From the NCBI GenBank assembly GCA_963831385.1, contig CAWHPW010000013.1, positions 186,001-250,000 of the forward strand: DNA of 64,000 nt. Reading direction: 5' to 3'. The stretch comes from JACVRX01 sp963831385 (GTDB taxonomy: Bacteria; Actinomycetota; Actinomycetes; Jiangellales; Jiangellaceae). The position numbers and the translations under genes are program-made. Shown one piece after another: positions 56,368 to 64,000 of this stretch (its first letter is position 1; every line of letters begins with the position of its first letter). The notes below the pieces were generated by a model. That model had not been told where the DNA came from. It saw nothing but the letters and a program-made list of their open reading frames with translations, and searched no databases.

Positions 56368-57642
56368 ATGGACCGATTCCGGGTGACCGGTGGGACGTCC
56401 CTGCGCGGGGAGGTCCGCGTGGCGGGCGCCAAGAACAGCGCTCTCAAGCTCATGGCCAGTGCGCTGCTCGCGGAAGGCCCGACGATTCTGCGAGACGTTC
56501 CCGCGATCACCGACGTCGACTACATGGCCGACCTGTTGCGCCGCCTCGGCGCAGACGTCCGACGCGACGGCAGCACGGTGGTCGTCGACGTGCCCTCCCA
56601 GGTCAGCTTCGCCGCTCCGTATCACCTGGTTCGACGGCTGCGGGCCTCGATCTGTGTACTCGGACCGTTGCTGGCCCGGTGTGGAGCGGCCGACGTCGCA
56701 CTTCCTGGTGGCGACGCCATCGGATCGCGGGGATTGGGAATGCACCTCGCCGGGCTGGAGAAGTTGGGTGCGACGGTTTCAGTCGAGCACGGTTTCGTCG
56801 TCGCCCGAGCACCTGCTGGCTTGCGCGGCGCCAACATCTGGCTGGATTTTCCCAGCGTCGGGGCGACCGAGAATCTGGTCAGCGCGGCCACCTTGGCCTC
56901 CGGCACGACGGTCATCGACAACGTCGCCCGCGAGCCGGAGATCGTCGACATCTGCCGGTTGTTGAGCCAGATGGGCGCGAAGATCGACGGCGTTGGCACG
57001 TCGACCCTGCGGATCGAGGGCGTCGACGGGCTGAGCCCGACTGAGCACACGACGGTCCCCGACCGCATCGTGACCGGCACCTGGGCGATCGCTGCGGTCA
57101 TGACCCGAGGCGACCTCACTGTCCCGAACGGGCGGGCCGACCACCTCGAGATCGTGCTGGACAAGCTCGCCTACGCGGGGGCCACGATCGACACGGCCGA
57201 CGAAGGCCTCCGAGTGGCCATGTCCGGACGGCCGCAGGCGGTCGACGTCGTCACGCTGCCGTACCCAGGATTCCCGACCGACCTCCAGCCGATGGTGGTC
57301 GCCCTCAATGCGGTGTCCGAAGGCACAGCCATGGTCACCGAGAACGTCTACGAGGCCCGGTTCATGTTCGTCAATGAGCTCGCGCGTCTCGGCGCGGACG
57401 TGCGCACCGATGGGCATCACGCGGTGGCGCACGGCCGGCCGCGTCTGTCAGCGGCCCCGGTGATGGCACCTGACATCAGGGCCGGTGCCGGCCTAGTGCT
57501 GGCCGGACTCGTGGCCGAGGGAGAGACACTGGTTTCCGGCGTACACCACATCGACCGCGGCTACCCCGACTTCGCCGGTGAGCTGAACGCGCTCGGGGCC
57601 GATGTCGTCCGCGAACCCGACCCGGACCACTACGAGGACTGA
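56368..57642 (+). CDS. murA: UDP-GlcNAc 1-carboxyvinyltransferase with Asp in the active loop
   Basis: A 424-residue enzyme adding enolpyruvate to UDP-N-acetylglucosamine, the first committed step of peptidoglycan synthesis. VAGAKNSALKLMASALL, ASICVLGPLLARCGAADVAL and the end GYPDFAGELNALGADV are diagnostic. The loop reads LPGGDAIGSR, so Asp116 stands where most MurA have the Cys attacked by fosfomycin; this Asp is known from mycobacterial MurA and predicts natural fosfomycin resistance. It starts 50 bases after DUF2550. Confidence 0.95.
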   Translation: MDRFRVTGGTSLRGEVRVAGAKNSALKLMASALLAEGPTILRDVPAITDVDYMADLLRRLGADVRRDGSTVVVDVPSQVSFAAPYHLVRRLRASICVLGPLLARCGAADVALPGGDAIGSRGLGMHLAGLEKLGATVSVEHGFVVARAPAGLRGANIWLDFPSVGATENLVSAATLASGTTVIDNVAREPEIVDICRLLSQMGAKIDGVGTSTLRIEGVDGLSPTEHTTVPDRIVTGTWAIAAVMTRGDLTVPNGRADHLEIVLDKLAYAGATIDTADEGLRVAMSGRPQAVDVVTLPYPGFPTDLQPMVVALNAVSEGTAMVTENVYEARFMFVNELARLGADVRTDGHHAVAHGRPRLSAAPVMAPDIRAGAGLVLAGLVAEGETLVSGVHHIDRGYPDFAGELNALGADVVREPDPDHYED

Positions 57643-58853
57643 TGAGCGTCGAGACGGAGGAGGACCAGACCTCCAGGAAGGTCGTGGCCCCGGCCGGGCG
57701 GCTCGCCAGACTGCGGCGGCCGTGGACGTGGTCGTTGTCCCGGCTCGGCTTGACCGCCTACTTCGTCGTCCTGGCCGTCTATGTCGTCGCCGTCGGTGTC
57801 CCGATCGACCGGATCGGACAGAGCGTCTGGATCCTGGCGGGGATCGTCGCCGCACGGTTGGGCCGCCCGATCCGTGAGCACGTTCGCGCTGTCCTGGACT
57901 GGCTGCCGCTTCTCGCTGCGCTGATCCTCTACGACCACACCCGCGGCATCGCCGACACCCTCGGGATCCCCGTCCGCGTGGTCGAGCTCGCTGACCTGGA
58001 ACGGCTGCTCTTCGGCGGCATCCTGCCGACGGCCTGGCTGCAGGAACACGCCTACGATCCGGCCGAGCCGCACTGGTGGGACGCGGCTGCCTCGTTGGTC
58101 TACGTCACCCACTTCGTGCTGCCGTGGGCCCTGGCAGCGATCCTGTATGTCCGGTCCCGGCCGGTGTGGCTGACCTATGTGCGCCGGGTCGTTCTGCTCT
58201 CATACGCCGGGCTCATGACGTACATCCTGCTGCCCGCTGCGCCCCCGTGGTACGCGTCGAAGTACGGCTTCGTGCCGGAACAGATGGACCGGGTGGCGAC
58301 CAATGGGTGGTCGGTCGTGGGCCTGAACAGCGCTGGAGCGTGGCTGGACCAGGCCCAGGCCGGCTCCAATCAGGTGGCCGCCCTGCCGTCACTGCACGCG
58401 GCGTTCGCGCTGCTGTTCAGCGTCACCTTGTGGATGCTCGTGCGCAATCGGCTGCTGCTGATCGTGATCGCCGCCTATCCGGTCGCCATGGCACTGACTC
58501 TGATTTACGGTGGCGAGCACTACGTGATCGACGTCCTGCTCGGCTGGGTCTACGTCGGCTTGGTGCTACTGGTGTCCATCGCCTGGCAGACCTGGCGGTC
58601 GGCCACCCCCGATCACCCCCCGGACGACGTCCCGAGCGCGGTCGACGTCGTCGGGCCAGACCATGATCTGACGACCACCACGGTCGACGGTGACGGTGAA
58701 CCGAATGCCGGCGGCCGTGAGCGCCGTGCCGATGGGCCGGATTTCCGCATCGGTTCTGGCAGTAGCGACGGGCTGGAGCAGGCCGTACTCGGGCTTGGAG
58801 GGACTGACGAGGGACGACCCGCGAGCAAACGCCCACCGGACCAGCAGCAGTAG
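57642..58853 (+). CDS. PAP2-type (inositol-phosphotransferase-like) membrane protein
   Basis: A polytopic protein of up to 403 residues. Catalytic blocks are SLHAAFALLFSV (first His) and YGGEHYVIDVLLGW (second His, Asp), as in the PAP2/Aur1-like phosphotransferases. Eight or so helices cover residues 35-315. The last 90 residues are polar, and their DNA also encodes, on the opposite strand, a convincing membrane protein, so this tail may be non-conserved. ATG overlaps the murA stop (TGATG). Confidence 0.8.
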   Translation: MSVETEEDQTSRKVVAPAGRLARLRRPWTWSLSRLGLTAYFVVLAVYVVAVGVPIDRIGQSVWILAGIVAARLGRPIREHVRAVLDWLPLLAALILYDHTRGIADTLGIPVRVVELADLERLLFGGILPTAWLQEHAYDPAEPHWWDAAASLVYVTHFVLPWALAAILYVRSRPVWLTYVRRVVLLSYAGLMTYILLPAAPPWYASKYGFVPEQMDRVATNGWSVVGLNSAGAWLDQAQAGSNQVAALPSLHAAFALLFSVTLWMLVRNRLLLIVIAAYPVAMALTLIYGGEHYVIDVLLGWVYVGLVLLVSIAWQTWRSATPDHPPDDVPSAVDVVGPDHDLTTTTVDGDGEPNAGGRERRADGPDFRIGSGSSDGLEQAVLGLGGTDEGRPASKRPPDQQQ

Positions 58854-58919
58854 CGTTCCGAGCAGGGCGGCGACCGCCAGCGGCCCCAGCACGTACGTGG
58901 CGTTCCCCGTACCCGGCAC
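58566..58919 (-). CDS. Small membrane protein overlapping the PAP2 tail
   Basis: A 117-residue frame with an N-terminal helix (YVLGPLAVAALLGTLLLLVR) and a soluble domain (YGLLQPVATARTDAEIRPIG, then AGIRFTVTVDRGGRQIMVWP). It resembles an unnamed actinobacterial family with a helix and a DUF2007-like domain. It overlaps the PAP2 gene by 288 bases in a convergent fashion. GTG 58919 is the longest start but is close to AGGAGG; a GTG at 58895 is possible. Confidence 0.6.
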   Translation of the reverse strand: MPGTGNATYVLGPLAVAALLGTLLLLVRWAFARGSSLVSPSKPEYGLLQPVATARTDAEIRPIGTALTAAGIRFTVTVDRGGRQIMVWPDDVDRARDVVRGVIGGGRPPGLPGDGHQ

Positions 58920-58984
58920 CCTCCTAGTGTGCCCGCCGCGGGCGAGTCGGCACCGTACGCACCGCAGAGAAAGGAGAAGTGCAC

Positions 58985-59833
58985 ATGTCGCAGCGAGTCG
59001 CCGTGGTCGGCGCGGGGCTGATGGGGTCCGGTATCGCCCAGGTTGCCGCGCAGGCCGGATGGCAGGTGGTGCTGCGTGACGTCACCGACGATGCGCTCCG
59101 GCAGGGGATCGCCGGGATCGAGAAAAGCACCGCGCGGCTGGTCGAGAAGAACCGGCTCTCGGCCGGCGACCGGGACGCCACCCTGGCCCGCATCACGACG
59201 ACTCGGGATCTCGGCCAGGCGGCGGAGGCCGACTTCGTCGTCGAGGCGGTCTTCGAGCAGGTCGAGGTCAAACAGGAGCTGTTCCGGGAGTTGGACCGAA
59301 TCTGCCGGGCCGACGCCGTGCTCGCGACCAACACCAGCGCCATTCCGATCACGACCATCGCCTCGGCGACGACCCGCCCCGAGTCGGTCGTCGGCACGCA
59401 TTTCTTCTCACCGGTTCCCGTGATGAGCCTGTGCGAACTGATCCGGGGGCTTCGCACTTCGGACGCGACGCTGGCGGCGGCGCGCTCGTTCGCCGAGTCG
59501 GTCGGCAAGACCTGTGTCGTCGTCAACCGCGACGTCGCCGGCTTCGTCACGACGCGGCTGATCAGCGCACTCGTGGTGGAGGCTGTGCGGCTGTACGAGT
59601 CGGGCGTCGCCTCGGCCGAGGACATCGACACCGCATGTCGACTCGGCTTCGGCCACGCCATGGGCCCGCTCGCCACGATCGATCTGACCGGCGTGGACAT
59701 CCTCCGGCATGCCGCTGCGACCATCTACGCGGAGACCGGCGACACCAAGTTCTTCCCGCCCGAGACCCTCACCCGAATGGTCGCGGCCGGTGACCTCGGC
59801 CGGAAATCGGGCCGCGGCTTTTATCGATATTGA
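58985..59833 (+). CDS. 3-hydroxyacyl-CoA dehydrogenase
   Basis: A 282-residue NAD-dependent dehydrogenase of the 3-hydroxybutyryl-CoA type. The NAD site is VAVVGAGLMGSGIAQVAAQ; the catalytic His lies in VVGTHFFSPVPVMSLCELI, and the end is LGRKSGRGFYRY. It acts in butyrate/PHB or fatty-acid metabolism. ATG 58985 is chosen, 9 bases past GGAG. A GTG six bases earlier sits too close to that site. It is divergent from the small membrane gene. Confidence 0.93.
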   Translation: MSQRVAVVGAGLMGSGIAQVAAQAGWQVVLRDVTDDALRQGIAGIEKSTARLVEKNRLSAGDRDATLARITTTRDLGQAAEADFVVEAVFEQVEVKQELFRELDRICRADAVLATNTSAIPITTIASATTRPESVVGTHFFSPVPVMSLCELIRGLRTSDATLAAARSFAESVGKTCVVVNRDVAGFVTTRLISALVVEAVRLYESGVASAEDIDTACRLGFGHAMGPLATIDLTGVDILRHAAATIYAETGDTKFFPPETLTRMVAAGDLGRKSGRGFYRY

Positions 59834-59850
59834 GTGCCTTGGCGGTGCGG

Positions 59851-61014
59851 TCAACGACGCGCCACCGCCCAGGCGGCCGCACCCAGCAGGGCGGCAGTCA
59901 GCCAGAACGCCGCGACGACTCCCATTGCTCCGGCGACGATCCCCGCCGCCGCCGGAACGGCGACTTGGCCGAGCCGGTTTCCGGTCAGCCGCATCGCCAG
60001 GGCTGCGCCCCTGACTTGAGCGGGCACCGCCTGGACGACCAGGGTCATCGTCAGTGGTTGGCCGATGCCGAGGAAGAAGCCCGCCACCACCAACAGTGCC
60101 GCCAGCACGGCAGGGGTGGCGAACACCGGCAACAACGCGGCAGTGACCGCCGAGCCGGCAGAACTGACGACGATCAGCGGGATCCTCCCCCAGGTGCGAA
60201 CCATCGGTGCGACGAGGAGGCGGGACCCGATCGAGGCGGCTGCCCGCAGGCTGAGCAGTGCGCCGATGACGCCGGGGCTGATGCCATTCTCCTCGCCGAT
60301 GACCGGCAGGTATGCCGTCACGATGTCGACGGCCGCCAGCAGCATCAGACTCGCGAACATCCCGGCGGGCACGCCGGGCGAGCGCAGGATGCGCCAGGCG
60401 GATATCCGGGCCACCTGCTCGGACCGTGCGAGCTGATGCCGCTTCCCGGTTGACAGGCCCATCGTTGATGGGAGAGCGGCGAGGGCCAGCCCGGCAGCGA
60501 GTAGCAAGCTCGATGTTGTCGATGCCAGGAGTGACCGGTTACCGAGGCTCAGAACCAGACCGCCTAGCGCCGGCCCGACCAGTTGGCCGAGCGACGTCAC
60601 CGCGGTGAACAGGCCGAAGTACCGATCGTGCTGGTCGTCCTCGGACTGCTGGGCGACCAGCGTCTGACCGCCGACCATGAACGACAGGTGGCCCAGCCCG
60701 AGAACGGCGCTCGACATGGCGAGGGCGGCGAGGCTCGGAGCGATTCCCAGCAATGCGCTTCCACCGGCGAGCAGCACAGCCCCGGCCGCAACGAGCGGAG
60801 CCGGGCGCCAACGGTCCGCCAGGCGGCCAAGGGGCAAGGCAGCAAGCACCGGCAGCACCGCGTAGGCGGCGGTGATCAACCCGATTGCTCGAGCGTCTGC
60901 ACCCAGCGCAAGAGCGCGGTACGACGTGATCGGCCGGCTGAGGTTGAGCGCCGACTGAGTCAATGCAACGCAGATGAGCAGGCGGACGAGCCAGCCCGGA
61001 ATCCCGCGTCGCAC
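59851..61014 (-). CDS. Major facilitator superfamily transporter
   Basis: A 387-residue MFS protein with about twelve helices. The cytosolic loop after helix 2 is LPLGRLADRWRPAPLVA, a variant of the MFS signature. Drug-exporter-like proteins of this size are common, but the substrate is unknown. It starts 9 bases past the usp stop, so it is the last gene of the tctCBA-usp transcript. Confidence 0.82.
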   Translation of the reverse strand: MRRGIPGWLVRLLICVALTQSALNLSRPITSYRALALGADARAIGLITAAYAVLPVLAALPLGRLADRWRPAPLVAAGAVLLAGGSALLGIAPSLAALAMSSAVLGLGHLSFMVGGQTLVAQQSEDDQHDRYFGLFTAVTSLGQLVGPALGGLVLSLGNRSLLASTTSSLLLAAGLALAALPSTMGLSTGKRHQLARSEQVARISAWRILRSPGVPAGMFASLMLLAAVDIVTAYLPVIGEENGISPGVIGALLSLRAAASIGSRLLVAPMVRTWGRIPLIVVSSAGSAVTAALLPVFATPAVLAALLVVAGFFLGIGQPLTMTLVVQAVPAQVRGAALAMRLTGNRLGQVAVPAAAGIVAGAMGVVAAFWLTAALLGAAAWAVARR

Positions 61015-61023
61015 CAGCGGGTC

Positions 61024-61416
61024 TCAACCCGCTTTGACCGCCAGCACGGGGCACTCGGCATCGAGCAGAATTCGCTGAGCGTCACTCCCCAGGATGAGCT
61101 TCCCTACTGGTGTGCGTCGCCTCATTCCGATCACGATCAGTGACGCATCGACTTCCTTCGCGGCCTCGACGACTTCGTCGGACGCTTCCCGCCCGCGAAT
61201 CGGGCGGCGGATCTCGAAGTCAACTCCGGCTGATTCGAGCCGGCCGCGAATCTCGTCGATCTCGGCCTCCGTCGCGAATCCGCTGTCGACCAGAGAGTCG
61301 CCGCGTGAGGAGTTGACCACCACGAGGCGCAGACTCCGCTGCAGCGCTTCCTCGAGGGCCTGGGCGAGCGCGGCCCGGCCTTCGGCAGTGGGTGCGTAGC
61401 CCACGACGATGGTCAT
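61024..61416 (-). CDS. Single-domain universal stress protein
   Basis: A 130-residue UspA-type protein. MTIVVGYAPTAEGRAALAQA starts the fold; the nucleotide-binding motif is GMRRRTPVGKLILGSDA, and the end is ILLDAECPVLAVKAG. ATG 61416 overlaps the tctA stop (ATGA), so translation is coupled. USP genes of this kind accompany TctCBA transporters in other genomes and may sense ATP for their control. Confidence 0.88.
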   Translation of the reverse strand: MTIVVGYAPTAEGRAALAQALEEALQRSLRLVVVNSSRGDSLVDSGFATEAEIDEIRGRLESAGVDFEIRRPIRGREASDEVVEAAKEVDASLIVIGMRRRTPVGKLILGSDAQRILLDAECPVLAVKAG

Positions 61417-63040
61417 GGCGTCCTTTCGGTCGAATCTGGTGCATCGGGTGCACTGGCGGCCCGGGACGGTTCGGGCTCCACGGGTTCTTCGGCAATCTCC
61501 TCGGCAAGTTCGACCAGTGCGTGGGAGTGCCCGACATGCACCTCATGGGCGGGCGGGCGGAAACGTCGGATGACGAAGCGATTCACCAACGGCCACAGCA
61601 GCACCAACGCGATGATTGTGTAGATCGCGATCGAGAGCGGGGTGTTGACCAGTCCGGAGATTTCGCCATCGCTGATCTGCAGGGCGCGGCGCATCTCGAC
61701 CTCGGCGCGCGGCCCGAGAATGACACCGATGATCGCCGGGACGATCGGCAAACCGTAGCGCCGCATCATCATGCCCAGCAGCCCGACAACAGCAGGACCA
61801 ATAGGTCCACCGGCGAGCCGCCGACGGCGTAGGCGCCCAAGCTGGCGAAGAACAGGATGCCGGCGTAGAGCAACGGCCTCGGGATCCTCAGCAGTTTCGC
61901 CCAGATTGGTGCGAGCGGCAGGTTGAGGATGAGCAGGATGACGTTGCCGATGAACAGGCTGGCGATGAGTCCCCAGACGAGCTCTGGCTCGTTTTCGAAC
62001 AGCAACGGACCGGGCTGGATGCCGTACTGCTGGAATGCTGCCAGCATGACGGCGGCCGTCGCGGTGGTCGGCAACCCCAAGGTCAACAGCGGCACCAAGC
62101 CTCCGGCCGTCGATGCGTTGTTGGTGGCTTCCGGGCCGGCCACACCCTCGATGGCGCCGCGACCGAACTCCTCGGGGTTCTTGGTCAGCTTCTTCTCGGT
62201 GACGTAGGACAGGAAGGTCGGAATCTCAGCCCCACCGGCGGGGATCACACCGAACGGGAAGCCGATACCCGTGCCGCGCAGCCAGGGCTTCCAGGACCGC
62301 GACCAGTCTTCCTTGTTCATGCGGGCCGGCCCGACGGGGATGATCTCGGCTGGTCGCCGGCGCAGGTGGGCCGCGATCCAGAGCGCCTCGCCGACAGCGA
62401 ACAGGCCCATCGCCACGACGACGACGCTGATCCCGTCGGCAAGCTGCGGCACCCCGAACGTGAGCCGCTGTTGACCGGTCGACAGGTCGATGCCCACCAG
62501 GCCGATCGTCAGACCGAGTACCAGCGAGATGAAGCCGCGGATTCGCGACGCCCCGAGCACCGAGGTGACCGCGACGAAGGCCAGTACCATCAGTGCGAAA
62601 TAGTCCGCGGCGCCGAGCTGGATCGCGATGTCCACCACCGTGGGAGCAAGGAACACCAGCAGCAGCGTGCCGATGATGCCAGCGACGAACGACCCGATGG
62701 CGGCAGTGGCCAACGCCTGCGCTCCGCGCCCTCGTTTGGCCATCTTGTTGCCCTCGATCGCCGTCACGACCGACGAACTCTCACCGGGCGTGTTGAGCAG
62801 GATCGAGGTGGTCGACCCGCCGTAGGCGCCGCCGTAGAAGATGCCCGCGAACATGATGAACGCTGCCGTGGCGTCGAGGCCAAAGGTCAGAGGCAGCAAC
62901 AGGGCAACCGCCATCGCCGGCCCGATGCCGGGCAGGACACCGATAGCCGTGCCCAGCAGGACGCCGAGAAAGGCATAGAGAAGATTGACGGGGGTGAGTG
63001 CGGTCGCGAATCCGTTGATCAGGTCGCCGAGAGCCTCCAT
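61413..63040 (-). pseudogene. tctA: TctA large transporter subunit, frameshifted
   Basis: A membrane subunit of a tripartite tricarboxylate transporter (about 540 residues, ten or more helices). LYAFLGVLLGTAIGVLPGIG, PGESSSVVTAIEGNKMAKRG and PFGVIPAGGAEIPTFLSYVT are family signatures. At about 61783-61788 the frame breaks after GGSPVDLLVLLL; the rest (GLLGMMMRRYGLPIVPAIIG) continues in another frame. Adding one G would restore it. This is the only broken gene I see to the right of 32.3 kb. ATG 63040 overlaps the tctB stop. Confidence 0.85.
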
Positions 63041-63546
63041 CACAAGATTCCCTTCAGCACGCCCACCGGCAGTTCGATGCCCAGGCCGAGCGCGAACAGG
63101 TACCACGTCCCGACGGACAACGCGATGGCGATCAGGGCATCACGGATGAAGTGCCGACTTCCCAGCGCGAAGGCCGTCCCGAAGAAAAGGATGGCCCCCG
63201 AAATCGCCCAGCCCACCCGCTCGATGAGTACGACATTGGCCAGGAACGCGCCAATCAGGATCAGGACCGTGCGCCAGTCGCTTCCGTGCGAGAGATCGAC
63301 GTCCTCGCCCACCTCCTGCTCGCCGCGTCCTCCGCGAAGGACATCAATGGCGAGGAGGATGGACAGCAGCACGAGCGCACCGCCCAGAACATATGGGACC
63401 GCCTTCGGCCCGACGGGGCCAGTCTGACCGGCAGTCTCAGGGATTCCGGCGGCATCGACCAGGACGAGTACACCCAGAGCCAGGAGGAACAGGGCCACTC
63501 CGAGCTCGGAGCGGCCCTGCCCCTTCACCGTGGTTTCGGAGGTCAC
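63040..63546 (-). CDS. tctB: TctB small transporter subunit
   Basis: A 168-residue subunit with four helices (LGVALFLLALGVLVLVDAAG, VPYVLGGALVLLSILLAIDV, WRTVLILIGAFLANVVLIER, IRDALIAIALSVGTWYLFAL), the standard TctB pattern between TctC and TctA. Its ATG overlaps the tctC stop region and its stop overlaps tctA. Confidence 0.85.
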   Translation of the reverse strand: MTSETTVKGQGRSELGVALFLLALGVLVLVDAAGIPETAGQTGPVGPKAVPYVLGGALVLLSILLAIDVLRGGRGEQEVGEDVDLSHGSDWRTVLILIGAFLANVVLIERVGWAISGAILFFGTAFALGSRHFIRDALIAIALSVGTWYLFALGLGIELPVGVLKGIL

Positions 63547-64000
63547 GCGAGCCCCAGGTCGGCCAGGACCTGGTTCACCCGCTCGTTCTCCTCCTCCAGG
63601 AACGTGGTGAACTCGTCACCGGAGATGAAGGCGTCGATCCATCCTTGTTCCTCGAGCGTCGCCTTCCACTCGTCCGAATCGTTCATCTCGGTGACCAGGT
63701 CGATGAACTGCTGTTTCGCCTCGTCGGAGATCTCCGGCGGTGCCACTAGCCCGCGCCAGTTGGAGAAGACGAGATCGACGCCTTCTTCCGTGAGTGTCGG
63801 TGCATCGAGGTCAGGCACCGGCTCCTCGCTGGTGACGGCCAGAACCTTCAGGTCACCGGACTTGGCCTGTTCGGAGACCTCCCCGACGCCCGTGGCCCCG
63901 AAGACGACCTTGCCTCCGAGCATCGCCGCAAGCAGCTCACCACCGCCGTCATAGGCCACGTAGTTGACCTCTGCGGGCTCCACACCCACGGCTTGCGCGA
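63543..64000 (-). CDS. tctC: TctC substrate-binding protein, cut by window edge
   Basis: The last 152 residues of a periplasmic-type binding protein for tricarboxylates. VNYVAYDGGGELLAAMLGGK, SGDLKVLAVTSEEP and WRGLVAPPEISDEAKQQFID are typical of TctC (Bug family). The N-terminus with the signal or lipoprotein sequence lies outside the window. It is the first gene of the tctCBA-usp-MFS operon. Confidence 0.88.
   Translation of the reverse strand, partial: AQAVGVEPAEVNYVAYDGGGELLAAMLGGKVVFGATGVGEVSEQAKSGDLKVLAVTSEEPVPDLDAPTLTEEGVDLVFSNWRGLVAPPEISDEAKQQFIDLVTEMNDSDEWKATLEEQGWIDAFISGDEFTTFLEEENERVNQVLADLGLA

Overview
The window is high-GC actinobacterial chromosome. Evidence: very GC-rich codon use, GTG and TTG starts, and a core gene order found in actinobacteria: hom-thrC-thrB, rho, rpmE, prfA-prmC-tsaC, glyA, a WecA-type transferase, atpI, atpBEFHAGDC, DUF2550, murA. 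MurA carries the actinobacterial Asp in place of the fosfomycin-reactive Cys. The exact taxon cannot be named from the sequence alone.

The window has two unlike halves. From 1 to about 32.3 kb it is accessory and partly decayed. It holds a redox/pentose-phosphate block (transaldolase, a SufR-like regulator, DoxX, GTP cyclohydrolase I, an FAD reductase), a PucR regulator, an FrdA/SdhA-like flavoprotein, a lower-GC PQ-loop gene, a GPP34 gene, an AhpD-like gene, a zinc-finger/sigma composite, two epoxide hydrolases, a redoxin, a sulfite-oxidase-like molybdoenzyme with DUF6510, a Vms1-like (VLRF1) gene, an acnA-gap pair, a FUSC transporter, an FMN reductase and an SDR. Many are frameshifted. Between them lie fragments of at least nine other genes: LuxR HTH, LuxR-type ATPase, AI-2E transporter, USP, DUF5996, HutF, zwf, an inverted epoxide-hydrolase copy and an unnamed C-terminus. 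Long genes such as acnA and the flavoprotein are intact among them.

From a tRNA-Arg(CCG) at 32.3 kb onward the sequence is compact housekeeping DNA. In order: argS and lysA; hom-thrC-thrB (threonine synthesis); rho with a long leader; a methyltransferase on the opposite strand; rpmE; prfA-prmC-tsaC (translation termination and tRNA t6A); glyA; a WecA/MraY-type transferase; the complete F1Fo ATP synthase operon with two AtpI-like genes in front; DUF2550; murA; a PAP2 protein; a 3-hydroxyacyl-CoA dehydrogenase. The last 4 kb, on the minus strand, is a tctC-tctB-tctA-usp-MFS operon (tricarboxylate uptake). Its tctA is frameshifted and its tctC runs off the window.

Most notable: an inverted, near-identical partial copy of an epoxide hydrolase with a 17-bp triplication; two overlapping palindromes TACAGC-N5-GCTGTA in front of a small HTH gene; an anti-sigma zinc finger joined to ECF sigma regions; a shared CTCTT-N5-AAGA motif on both sides of the SufR-like regulator; 31-bp imperfect repeats splitting atpD from atpC; and a 14-bp inverted repeat in front of prfA whose core recurs next to the atpC repeats.
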